Positions 48,969-56,831 of a stretch of DNA of 56,831 bases are shown piece by piece. The DNA is taken from positions 1-56,831 of IMG/VR virus record IMGVR_UViG_3300009372_003836, one strand, 5' to 3'. Numbering within the stretch: the stretch's first letter is position 1; the number at the start of each line of letters is the position of its first letter. The notes under the pieces are model-generated. The model saw only the letters and a program-made list of their open reading frames with translations, did no database searches and was not told the origin of the DNA. Origin of the DNA: a virus. A program made the position numbers and the translations under genes.

Positions 48969-51440
48969 TCACCCGCATTTTGAACCTCCACAAGCCAGGC
49001 ACGTAACACACCCCTCTTGAAACACCAGGCTACCTTCTTCGTTGCAGTTGTCACACTTCTTCTCACTTGACTTCGTTCCATCTTCAATGTATTTCTTGAG
49101 AACTCGGGCAACTACACGCGAGAATGACGTAAAGTCAGTGTCCTTATCTTTTTGAAGCTGTTCAACCATAAATGATACGGGGGCGCCGTGGCGCATAGCC
49201 AGAGAGATTGTTCGAGTGAACGCTGAATGGTTGGGATTGTCGAATACCTCGACGACATCCTTGACAGCAAACTCATCGCCCTTGAACCCGAACTTGAGAT
49301 CATACACAGAATTCTTTGTTTTGCGTGGGTGCTTGATGATAACGCCTTTTTCATATACACGCGGTATCTCAATATATTTTGATAGCCCACCGAAGATCTC
49401 GTATGGCTTTCCATCCATTAGCCCAACAAGAATCGTCCATTTCTCTCCTTTGATTGAAGCTCGGTGAATTTCGCAAGGAAGCTCGTGCGGGCGCTGCGGT
49501 GCTTGATGTTGCTGGAATGTTTCATCCGATTCATTTGCTGTATCATTGGAAACAAGGACACCGGCGCGGGATCCGTCTCGATATACAGTTGCGCCCTTGA
49601 GTCCGGCTTTCCACCCACGCCAGTATACTTTGGCTACGTCTTCTCTTGTTGCTGATTCGGGTAGATTCAATGTCTTGCTGATTGAGTGATCAATCCACTT
49701 TTGTGCTACTGCTTGAACATCTACAGCATGTTCCCAGTCGATCTCATTAGCTGTAGCACCACAATATGGTGACTTTGTAATGTCTGTTTCGCCCGTGATA
49801 TCCATCCACTTCTTTAGGTTGTGGTGGTATACCGTGAAGTGTTGCCATCGATCACCGAGGTCATCTACGAAGTCAGCTTCAACATTTGGGTCGTTTGAGT
49901 TGATCTTTTTCCTTCGGGTATATTCGAGCATGAACACTGGTTCGATACCTGAGGTTGTCTGGGTGAGACATGAGACACTTCCGCACGGCGCCGTGGTGGT
50001 TAATGCAATATTTCTTCGGCCGTACTTACGATGCAATTCTCGTAACTCTGGTGAGGTATCAAATAATCGTTCGATATATTGATTTCCCTCTTCCTTCTCG
50101 AAGTTGTAGATTGGGAATTGGCCTCGCTCTTTCGCAAGGTAGCAAGACTCTGTGTATGAAGCAAGAACTAATGCACGATAGATTTCTCCAGTCATTGCAA
50201 TTCCGTCTTCTGAGTCATATTTCAAGCCAAGCATTGCAAGCGTGTCGCCCAACCCTGTTTGTCCCAAGCCTGTTCGGCGTCCAGAGAGAGCGATTTGTCG
50301 GACATTATTCCAAAGATCAAGTTCTGTCCTTTTTACTTCAATTGGTTCTGGGTCTGCTTCAATCTTTGCCAGAATTTTATCAATCTTCTCAGTTTCAATT
50401 TCAACCAAGTCATCCATCATTCTTTGGGCCTTTCGGCTCATTGTATTGAATAGCTTGAAGTTAAATCTGGCTCGTGAAGTGAATGGATCATCAACGAATG
50501 ATGTCGTATTGAGGAGGAGGAGCCGACAGCTGTCAAATGCTGACATTACAATTTCCCCGCAGGGATTTGAGCTCACTGTCTCAAATCCTTCATCTTTGTA
50601 GATTTGAGAAGGTGTTGTATTTAGAACGTTATCCCAAAAGAAGATGCCCGGTTCAGCTGTTTGATGTGCTGAGTCTACGATTGCATCCCATACAGCCTTA
50701 GCGGGCATTCTAGCTGTGAGTTCTCTGTTATTACCTGTTGAATCTACCGGCCATCGGGTTTCATAGTTTTCATCATTCTCAACAGCAGTCAAGAATTCGT
50801 CTGAGAGCCTGATTGAGATATTGGCTCCAGTTACCTTGCTTTGATCTCGCTTGATATTAATAAATGTCATGATATCTGGGTGGTGGACTGAGATTGACAT
50901 CATTAGGGCGCCGCGGCGGCCGCCTTGAGCAACTTCACGACAGGAGTTTGAAAATCGTTCCATAAAGACGCCGATGCCGTCAGTTGTCTTTGCAGCATTT
51001 GACGTATGCATTCCCTGCGGTCGAATTGTAGAGATATCAAATCCTACACCTCCTCGGCGCTTCATGATCTGAACTTGCTCTTGATCTGTCTTTAGAATCC
51101 CGCCGTATGAGTCGTGAGGTGCCTCAATGACAAAGCAGTTTCCGACCGACTGCATTTGAATATCGTTTCCGACAGCTGACATTGGTGAGCCTTGAGGGAC
51201 GATATACTTGAACCGGTCCATTGAGTCAAAAATTTCTTCTTCTGACATTGGGTTATCAAATTTCGCTTCGATTCGCGCAAATTCTTTTGCTAACCTACGA
51301 TGCATCTGATCTGGCGATGTTTCAAAAAATTCGCCATTATCTTGCAGTGCATACTTGCCAGCCCATACACCAGCAGCAAGTTCATCACCGTTAAAATATT
51401 TTAGGGCGCCTGCATAAGCATCATCATATGTAAATGTCAT
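48969..51440 (-). CDS. nrdJ: Class II ribonucleotide reductase (NrdJ)
   Basis: An 823-residue adenosylcobalamin-type ribonucleotide reductase. SVGNCFV (active-site Cys), RRGGVGFDIS, SNPCGEI (radical Cys), APCGSVSCLTQTTSG, and a C-terminal Cys-rich end (CDNCNEEG, CVTCLACGGSKC) that accepts electrons from thioredoxin. It makes dNTP precursors without oxygen and needs B12. The gene is intact here, although other phages carry split inteins in it. Confidence 0.93.
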   Translation of the reverse strand: MTFTYDDAYAGALKYFNGDELAAGVWAGKYALQDNGEFFETSPDQMHRRLAKEFARIEAKFDNPMSEEEIFDSMDRFKYIVPQGSPMSAVGNDIQMQSVGNCFVIEAPHDSYGGILKTDQEQVQIMKRRGGVGFDISTIRPQGMHTSNAAKTTDGIGVFMERFSNSCREVAQGGRRGALMMSISVHHPDIMTFINIKRDQSKVTGANISIRLSDEFLTAVENDENYETRWPVDSTGNNRELTARMPAKAVWDAIVDSAHQTAEPGIFFWDNVLNTTPSQIYKDEGFETVSSNPCGEIVMSAFDSCRLLLLNTTSFVDDPFTSRARFNFKLFNTMSRKAQRMMDDLVEIETEKIDKILAKIEADPEPIEVKRTELDLWNNVRQIALSGRRTGLGQTGLGDTLAMLGLKYDSEDGIAMTGEIYRALVLASYTESCYLAKERGQFPIYNFEKEEGNQYIERLFDTSPELRELHRKYGRRNIALTTTAPCGSVSCLTQTTSGIEPVFMLEYTRRKKINSNDPNVEADFVDDLGDRWQHFTVYHHNLKKWMDITGETDITKSPYCGATANEIDWEHAVDVQAVAQKWIDHSISKTLNLPESATREDVAKVYWRGWKAGLKGATVYRDGSRAGVLVSNDTANESDETFQQHQAPQRPHELPCEIHRASIKGEKWTILVGLMDGKPYEIFGGLSKYIEIPRVYEKGVIIKHPRKTKNSVYDLKFGFKGDEFAVKDVVEVFDNPNHSAFTRTISLAMRHGAPVSFMVEQLQKDKDTDFTSFSRVVARVLKKYIEDGTKSSEKKCDNCNEEGSLVFQEGCVTCLACGGSKCG

Positions 51441-52861
51441 TTTTCCTCGCTGATTTCTTTATCTGTAGTTTTTACATCAATTTTACTAACTTGTTTCCAT
51501 TTTTGTTGCAGCAGTTTTTTGAGATCGCCCTCATTTTGGTTCTTTGCATCAGAGAACGACATTTCACCAGCTCCTTCAATAACAGCAATCTTGCTCTTGG
51601 CAGTATCGATTGTAATCGGGAATAAGATTCCGTCTCGGCCAGCTCGATTCTTTGCAACAAATAGACGCCCTAGGCCTGTAGATTTCTCTTCTGCTTTTCT
51701 CGAGATTGACAAAACAAGGTCAGCAACCTGTGCCTTTCCGTATGACTCAGCCATGCTTTCAAGGCCAATAACGTCTGAGTTTGCTGCATCTCTATTACTT
51801 TGTGATGCAGTCCATACTGGGAGGTTCTTTTCCATTGCTAGGTTTCGAAGGTCCTCATATACCTTTTTGAGCTCGTGTCTCATTGAGTCATATTGTCGTG
51901 AGGATCGCATGATATCTGCATAGTCAACAATCAGTATGTGCGGAATAAATCCTTTGAGGCTTAATTTTTCAATATGAGATCGAAGTGTCTGGACGGTTGC
52001 TGTTCCGGTGGGATACTCTTTGATCATTAGCTTTCCGAGAGAATTTTTGTTCTCTTCATAATAGGCTATGACCTCTTCTTTTCTTTCTGGAATATCATTG
52101 CTTGGAATATCGCAGAGATTAGAGTCGTAGCGGAGGCCAGTTCGAGTCTCAGTTAATTCGAACGTATAGTGAATTACATTGAATCCTGCCTGAAGCGCTG
52201 CGCACCCAAGACTAACAAGCATATGTGATTTACCAACTCCGGTCGGGGCTGCAACTACACCGATCTCTCCTTTACCTAGGCCTCCGCCAAGGATTGATTT
52301 CTCATCGAGCTTTGGAATCCCTGTCGGAATCGGGTGGCGAGAAATTCGAACGAATCGTGCCTCCATGTCCTCAAAGAAATCATGTCCAACTGAGGGTGTT
52401 GTTCCTACTGACATTGCTGTTCGCATGAGATCCATTACTGCGTCAAACTTATCAACCTGGATTAGATCAACTGCCTCTTCAAGCGCGCCGCGAAATGCCT
52501 GCTTGCGACAGAAATCAAGTGCCTTATCCTTGACATATTCAAGGTCACCCATACTTGGATTGTGCCTGATTCTCTGGAGGTAATCAACAATCTGATCACG
52601 AAGAATGATATCGTTGCCCGTCTTTAGATCATCTCGAATAATTGAAACAAGCAAAGGCAGAGTCGGGAAATCTTTATACTTCTCGTGGTATGAAAAATAT
52701 CGATCAGCTAAGAACTTTAGATATTTAAGATCGAAGAATTCAATGTTAATGACCTCTGCCATTTGTTCTGCCCACATTCTGTCTGTGAGCAAGCTCTGAA
52801 CGATTTTTTCTTGAAAGTCTTTTCCGTAAGATGCAAACGTAATACTATGCTCGTGTGTCAC
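51437..52861 (-). CDS. DnaB-like replicative helicase (gp41-type)
   Basis: A 474-residue replicative helicase. Walker A APTGVGKSHM, Walker B ILIVDYADIM, and the motif ASQSNRDA with SISRKAEE and FVAKNRAGR near the end. It unwinds DNA ahead of the polymerase. The N-terminal helical domain fits DnaB-like proteins. Starts at GTG after AGAGG. Confidence 0.92.
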   Translation of the reverse strand: MTHEHSITFASYGKDFQEKIVQSLLTDRMWAEQMAEVINIEFFDLKYLKFLADRYFSYHEKYKDFPTLPLLVSIIRDDLKTGNDIILRDQIVDYLQRIRHNPSMGDLEYVKDKALDFCRKQAFRGALEEAVDLIQVDKFDAVMDLMRTAMSVGTTPSVGHDFFEDMEARFVRISRHPIPTGIPKLDEKSILGGGLGKGEIGVVAAPTGVGKSHMLVSLGCAALQAGFNVIHYTFELTETRTGLRYDSNLCDIPSNDIPERKEEVIAYYEENKNSLGKLMIKEYPTGTATVQTLRSHIEKLSLKGFIPHILIVDYADIMRSSRQYDSMRHELKKVYEDLRNLAMEKNLPVWTASQSNRDAANSDVIGLESMAESYGKAQVADLVLSISRKAEEKSTGLGRLFVAKNRAGRDGILFPITIDTAKSKIAVIEGAGEMSFSDAKNQNEGDLKKLLQQKWKQVSKIDVKTTDKEISEEK

Positions 52862-52875
52862 TAATAACCTCTTTT

Positions 52876-53832
52876 TTAATCTAGATAAGTAAAGCTAAGA
52901 AACAAGGATTCGACATCGAAGTTTTGAATTCCCTCATGAATCAATTTCCTCATCATGCCTATCTTATTCTTGCAGGGCACAAATGTATCTACGATATCCT
53001 CTATTTGATTCACCTGATTTGCAGCTAAATTGTTCGAATCTAAGTATGTAAGCTTCCAGTTACGTTCCAGAATATCAAAATTATCTATGATCGTTCTGTA
53101 GACCTTTATTTTCTTATCTATGTTCGCTAAAGCATGGTCAAAAATATTTTTAATATCTGCTTCTTCTTCGTTTCGTAAAAATGGAAATCTCTTGGACATC
53201 GTCTTGTATCCGGCGCCCTTGATGCCAGAGATGTTATCTGACGAATCTCCGGCGGCTGCTTTGGCGACACAATAATTTGAAGCAGTTACACCTGTTAGAG
53301 TCAGAACATCCGAAGCTTTTACAATTTCTTTTTTGCCTAGGCGAAAGATCTGTGTAGACTCATTGAGCAGTTGATAATAATCCTGATCAGACGACACGAT
53401 AATCTTGTCACTGTCTCTTAGCTTATACTTGCAGAGATATCCGATAACATCATCAGCTTCGCAGTCGCCTACATAAAGCTGGCATATGGGTGTGTTCTTT
53501 AGTATGCTAATCAGCGATGCAATCTGGTTATTTCTACTTTGAATTGTGTCTGGGATCTCTTGATCAAAGAACTTATTCATCCGCTTGGGCTTGCGTCCAT
53601 GCTTGTATTCAGGATAGATGGCGCGGCGTCTTTGACTACCGCCACCCTCCCAGACAACAAAGATCTGGGAGGGTGCGAACTTATCAATGATATTTCTCAT
53701 TGACTTAAGAAAGCCGACTACACCTCCGACATGATGTCCATACTGGCTTATTGTTGGGTTTGCAGAATAGACACGAAGAAATAAATTCATCGCATCGAAG
53801 ATTAGGACGGGTCTATCTGCCTGACGATCCAA
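52876..53832 (-). CDS. 5'-3' exonuclease/RNase H (flap endonuclease)
   Basis: About 318 residues from the TTG at 53832, 9 bases after GAGGAG (a longer frame reaches 53871). FEN-type acidic motifs: IFDAMNLFLR, GDCEADDVIG, SSDQDYYQL and AAAGDSSDNISGIKGAG (helix-hairpin-helix). It removes RNA primers, as T4 RNase H does. It overlaps dUTPase by 20 bases. Confidence 0.9.
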   Translation of the reverse strand: MDRQADRPVLIFDAMNLFLRVYSANPTISQYGHHVGGVVGFLKSMRNIIDKFAPSQIFVVWEGGGSQRRRAIYPEYKHGRKPKRMNKFFDQEIPDTIQSRNNQIASLISILKNTPICQLYVGDCEADDVIGYLCKYKLRDSDKIIVSSDQDYYQLLNESTQIFRLGKKEIVKASDVLTLTGVTASNYCVAKAAAGDSSDNISGIKGAGYKTMSKRFPFLRNEEEADIKNIFDHALANIDKKIKVYRTIIDNFDILERNWKLTYLDSNNLAANQVNQIEDIVDTFVPCKNKIGMMRKLIHEGIQNFDVESLFLSFTYLD

Positions 53833-54277
53833 AGCCCTTGTCTCCTCGATGAGATGGATGAACAGTATCAACTTCTAGGAACTGTGTTTTGTTACTACTA
53901 GTCTTCGCATGCACATCATAGATTACCAGCTGTGCTATTCGATCGCCCTTTTCAAACCGGTAATCTTTGTCACCGCCATTATAGAGCATTACAGATATCT
54001 CGCCTCGATATCCTGGGTCAATGATACCACCCACTGGAAAAACGGCGTGTCTAAATGCTAAACCTGATCTTCCTTCTACTTTTATAATAACAGACTTATG
54101 AATATCAGTCGTGAATGGTGATTCTGCTAAGACAACACCGGTAGAAACTGACGTTACTTTTCCGGCAGGAATATTTCCTGACTCGACTGATGTTAGATCC
54201 CAGCCTACATCACCTATCTTTTGAGATGGTAGCTTTGCATCGGGATGTGTTAGCTTTACTTTAACGAACATGCTCAT
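53813..54277 (-). CDS. dut: dUTPase (trimeric)
   Basis: A 154-residue trimeric dUTPase. Conserved motifs in order: DVGWDL, GRSGLA, GGIIDPGYRGE, KGDRIAQLVI and RGDKGFGSSG. It hydrolyses dUTP to dUMP, keeping uracil out of DNA and feeding ThyX. Overlaps RecA C half (ATGA). Confidence 0.95.
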   Translation of the reverse strand: MSMFVKVKLTHPDAKLPSQKIGDVGWDLTSVESGNIPAGKVTSVSTGVVLAESPFTTDIHKSVIIKVEGRSGLAFRHAVFPVGGIIDPGYRGEISVMLYNGGDKDYRFEKGDRIAQLVIYDVHAKTSSNKTQFLEVDTVHPSHRGDKGFGSSGR

Positions 54278-55149
54278 TTTAACTCTGCCTCCGCGAGGTC
54301 CATTGCTACTGCTCGGACCTCTTCATAAGAATCTGCATTAATATCTAGATTGCCGGAAAAATTCTTAATAAGAGTCTTCTCTAGCATCGTCTCAATATAA
54401 GGCAAATACTCATCACTGTTTAACAAATCTTCCATTCCACTTTTGGTGAACTTCTTTTCTACTATAAGTTCACCGGTTTTTGAATCAATAACTGATAGTG
54501 TCTTCCAAGCTCCTGCACCTTCGACAGAGTATGTCTTTCCTTCGAACTCTACGTCGTCAGACGATCTAAGAAGATCTGTGATTTGCTCATGCTCTTTGAC
54601 ACCGACACCAAAGTGAATCTCAAAATGACAAGTTCTGAATGGGTGCGCCACTTTGTTCTTGATTGTCTTCGCCGAGACATTAATCCCTATGATATCGCCC
54701 TCTTTGTTCTTGATTTGAGAGCCGGCGCCGAGTTTAATTCGAACTGAGGAGTGAAATGGTATTGCGGCGCCGCCGGGAGTCGTATTGTGATTTACCTGGC
54801 CATTTGCTATGTAATTTTCTGTCTCTTCAACAGATGTATCTACGACACACATTGGCTCTTCAATAATCATAGATTCTGGGTGCTCAGACAGAGGTATGTA
54901 CTCATTACCGAACAAAACTCTGTGATTGCTAGTTCCTCTTAGCTCATCAATCCTGCAGTAGGAGTCGACTTGATCTTTCACGATAAACGAATTCATTGGC
55001 CGAAAACCAGCAGTTCCATCATTTAGCAGAGTTTCAATCTCTATGCCCAGGCTAGATATGTCTAGGTTTGTCGGTGTTTTCATATCATTTAGATTTAAAA
55101 ACTTTTCAGCGAATTCGAAAAACGTCAATTCTTCTTCTACAATAGGCAT
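54274..55149 (-). CDS. RecA-like recombinase C-terminal half with long C-intein
   Basis: A 291-residue product. Residues 1-122 are the greater part of an intein, including RGTSNHRVLF (block B) and the C-terminal VDTSVEETENYIANGQVNHN. The extein then starts TTPGGAAIPFHSSVRIKLG, a conserved RecA loop and strand. Because the N-intein is only 20 residues, this intein is split near its start. Trans-splicing with 56193-56831 would rebuild RecA. Starts at ATG after GAGAGGG. Confidence 0.92.
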   Translation of the reverse strand: MPIVEEELTFFEFAEKFLNLNDMKTPTNLDISSLGIEIETLLNDGTAGFRPMNSFIVKDQVDSYCRIDELRGTSNHRVLFGNEYIPLSEHPESMIIEEPMCVVDTSVEETENYIANGQVNHNTTPGGAAIPFHSSVRIKLGAGSQIKNKEGDIIGINVSAKTIKNKVAHPFRTCHFEIHFGVGVKEHEQITDLLRSSDDVEFEGKTYSVEGAGAWKTLSVIDSKTGELIVEKKFTKSGMEDLLNSDEYLPYIETMLEKTLIKNFSGNLDINADSYEEVRAVAMDLAEAELK

Positions 55150-56147
55150 AAAACCCTCTCTTTTAATATTGTTTCTATATCAGAACTATTGATTTCATTT
55201 TCCCACAAAATTACAATATGTTCAAATTTTTCACTTAACAAACCTAGTCTATTTTTATCAAACGCTCTCTGAGCTTTTGCAGTTTTTGCAGCATATAAGA
55301 CGAAATCATCTTCGTACTTCGATGGGTTGGCATGCCAAAAGTCGCCGAAACATTCAATTACTATACTACTATTTACTATAAAATCTGGCTGGACAAATGA
55401 ATTTTCAAACTCAATTACTGGTTCATATTCCCAGTTTATATTTTTTTCGTCTAACAAGTTAGCAATTTTAAATTCTATTGAATTCATTTTCTTGCCTTTA
55501 TAAGAAAGCTTTTTTGACCAATTTGATCTCATTTTATTTCTTTTCTCATTAGATGCGTTTTCCCACATCTTTTTAGCAGCTTTACTTATTTTTTCAATTC
55601 TTTCAGGATTTTGCATTGCTTCATCATATTTTTTCTTGTTAGCAGGATCTTCAAGGTGCTTTTTAAATGATGCAATTCTTCTTTTTTTTACTTTGGGTGA
55701 CTGTGTTGCTTTTATATACTTTTCACGATTATTTTTCCACAACTCTTTATGAATCTTTGAATGCAATTCCCTGTCATAGCTATCTGACATGTTTTTCCTG
55801 GCAGCTTCAGACGACATAGCGATGGAATGGTTTTTGACAAACTTTTTTCTCGTCCTGAGTTTCCACAGATTTGATATCTCATATTCCTTCAATGAAATAA
55901 CGTTGTTTTCAAATAGGAAGTCAATTAAATAGTTTTTATTTGCTAGCTTCTTTCTAAATTTCCAAACATTGTTAGCCAGATTTTTATCATCAATATGATG
56001 AATATAATAACCCAGCTCTACTCCACTAAATGGATAACCAGATTCTCTCATTGCTGGCTTTTCTTTTTTAAACTTAGCCTTTAAAGATATTTTAGTTATT
56101 GGTTTATTATCTTTTATTTTAAAATCAAAATCAAAATAATCTATCAT
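55137..56147 (-). CDS. Homing endonuclease, Vsr-like, between recA halves
   Basis: A 336-residue protein. Lys-rich helical repeats (LEDPANKKKYDEAMQNPERI) follow an N-terminal domain. The nuclease core PDFIVNSSIVIECFGDFWHA and the later ILWENEIN match the Vsr-like (EDxHD) fold. It lies in the gap of the fractured recA and overlaps the C half by 13 bases. It likely homes the split-intein allele. Confidence 0.85.
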   Translation of the reverse strand: MIDYFDFDFKIKDNKPITKISLKAKFKKEKPAMRESGYPFSGVELGYYIHHIDDKNLANNVWKFRKKLANKNYLIDFLFENNVISLKEYEISNLWKLRTRKKFVKNHSIAMSSEAARKNMSDSYDRELHSKIHKELWKNNREKYIKATQSPKVKKRRIASFKKHLEDPANKKKYDEAMQNPERIEKISKAAKKMWENASNEKRNKMRSNWSKKLSYKGKKMNSIEFKIANLLDEKNINWEYEPVIEFENSFVQPDFIVNSSIVIECFGDFWHANPSKYEDDFVLYAAKTAKAQRAFDKNRLGLLSEKFEHIVILWENEINSSDIETILKERVLCLL

Positions 56148-56192
56148 AATATTCCACCTATAGTTTTAACGAGGTTTTAGTTCCATATATAA

Positions 56193-56831
56193 CTATAGGC
56201 CGAAATTAGAGTTATCATACCTGACTTTGATTTTAGTCGTAAACGGGTCGACGCACATGGGATCCCCGTACATAACACCAATCTTTGTTCGTGTCTGATT
56301 TAGACAGATGAACAGTGTATTCGTGCTACCAAAGACCTGGGTGATCTTTCTCATGCCCTTTGAGATCGTTCTTGCTTGAAGACCGATAGAGTTTTGATCA
56401 TAATCGCCTGTTAGCTCTGCCCTGGGAGAAGATGCTGCCACAGAATCCCAAATAATCGTAATAGGAATATCTTTATTGAGGCCGCGGGCTTTCATGATCG
56501 TTGACTCTGCGACTTCAAACACTTCCTCAGTGCAGGCAGTCTCGATAAACACAAACCGCTTTGATACATCAACACCGAGGAGTGCCAGATTCTCTACTGA
56601 TGTACCGTTCTCTGTGTCAATATAGACAACGATGCCACCCATTGATTGCGTGTTTCGCGCAATCTGCAAAGCGATATGTGACTTACCGATTGATGGTGGC
56701 CCAAAGATCTCGACAATTCTGCCACAGGGTAGCCCGCCGTTTTTTCGATTAGATACCAGTAGATCGAGCTGCCTAATCCCAGTGCCGCCCCCCGCTTTCA
56801 GGGGGGTCGGTGACTCATCTACACTGAGATT
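56193..56831 (-). CDS. RecA-like recombinase N-terminal half with short N-intein (5' end outside window)
   Basis: At least 212 residues; the true start lies beyond the window edge. Walker A GPPSIGKSHIA, YIDTENG, IIWDSVAASSP and FICLNQTRTKIGVMYGDPM are RecA hallmarks. At residue M, a Cys opens the N-intein (CVDPFTTKIKVRYDNSNFGL), only 20 residues before TAG. The break is at GDPM|TTPGG, the DNA-binding loop region. In-frame translation of the window edge shows TGIRQLDLLVSNRKNGGLPC, so it is not a truncated gene. Confidence 0.92.
   Translation of the reverse strand, partial: NLSVDESPTPLKAGGGTGIRQLDLLVSNRKNGGLPCGRIVEIFGPPSIGKSHIALQIARNTQSMGGIVVYIDTENGTSVENLALLGVDVSKRFVFIETACTEEVFEVAESTIMKARGLNKDIPITIIWDSVAASSPRAELTGDYDQNSIGLQARTISKGMRKITQVFGSTNTLFICLNQTRTKIGVMYGDPMCVDPFTTKIKVRYDNSNFGL

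Noticed and set aside
48969-51440. Split intein in the ribonucleotide reductase gene
   Set aside because: All expected motifs are present in one uninterrupted frame; no intein blocks found.
51437-52861. Split intein in the DnaB-like helicase
   Set aside because: The frame is intact from N terminus to end, with no Cys-led insert or VHN end.
1-56831. tRNA genes, CRISPR arrays and integration genes
   Set aside because: No cloverleaf-like segment, spaced repeats or integrase motifs seen; gaps are too short for most of these.

Overview
This window is a densely packed, one-strand segment of a large tailed double-stranded DNA bacteriophage. Every gene I can support lies on the minus strand, so transcription runs from position 56831 towards 1. 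Genes mostly overlap by 1-8 bases or sit within 50 bases of each other. Many start at TTG or GTG behind a strong purine-rich ribosome binding site. The mix is typical of large lytic, T4-like (myovirus-style) phages: RecA-like recombinase, DnaB-like helicase, flap nuclease, two-subunit type II topoisomerase, bacterial-type DNA polymerase III alpha, class II ribonucleotide reductase and tail fibres with S74 chaperone ends. The host is probably Gram-negative (inference), because there are lipoprotein signals and several periplasmic peptidoglycan enzymes. No tRNA, rRNA, CRISPR array or integrase was seen.

Layout in transcription order. About 56.8-42 kb is replication, recombination and nucleotide supply: RecA (broken by a split intein), dUTPase, flap endonuclease, helicase, ribonucleotide reductase, both topoisomerase II subunits, an M23 peptidase, ClpP-like protease, lytic transglycosylase, canonical ThyX, thioredoxin and a dUTPase/MazG-type pyrophosphatase. 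About 41.8-38.7 kb holds two related tail fibre genes. About 38.7-26.8 kb is nucleotide and DNA metabolism: a pyrophosphatase-HAD fusion, a HAD phosphatase, a second divergent ThyX, an Smr protein, a deoxyribosyltransferase, an epimerase, a DinG-like helicase whose 5' end has been rearranged by a decayed homing endonuclease, a ligase/nucleotidylyltransferase fusion and a cytidine deaminase. About 26.8-18.4 kb has the fractured DNA polymerase III alpha gene, a kinase-thymidylate-synthase-like fusion, a QueF-like protein lacking its nucleophile and sugar/cytidylyl enzymes. About 18.3-11.7 kb is an accessory late-type cluster with peptidases, proteins carrying a shared N-terminal leader, and three small proteins resembling type III secretion components. 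About 11.7-6.2 kb has the fractured IMP dehydrogenase, endolysin amidase, thymidine kinase, DHH phosphoesterase and dCMP deaminase. About 6.2 kb to 1 has leader-bearing proteins (including a superoxide dismutase), small membrane proteins, a tubulin/FtsZ-like GTPase and a 635-residue leader-bearing protein.

Four themes stand out. (1) Three essential genes (recA, dnaE, IMP dehydrogenase) are each broken in two by a split intein, with a free-standing homing endonuclease gene between the halves. The recA intein is split very near its N terminus. (2) At least nine otherwise unrelated proteins share a short N-terminal leader ending in hydrophobic-x-Glu, like T4 capsid-targeting peptides and the T4 prohead-protease site. 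Their bodies look like a superoxide dismutase, a PD-(D/E)XK nuclease, an HExxH metalloprotease and a HAD phosphatase, which suggests a set of proteins packaged in the head and injected. (3) The sense-strand octamer ATATTTAT (or ATATTTAA) occurs 5-55 bases upstream of start codons, mostly of leader-bearing, tail and homing-endonuclease genes; TATAAT-type boxes precede metabolic genes. (4) A three-gene set resembling type III secretion rod/translocator proteins is interrupted by an HNH endonuclease.
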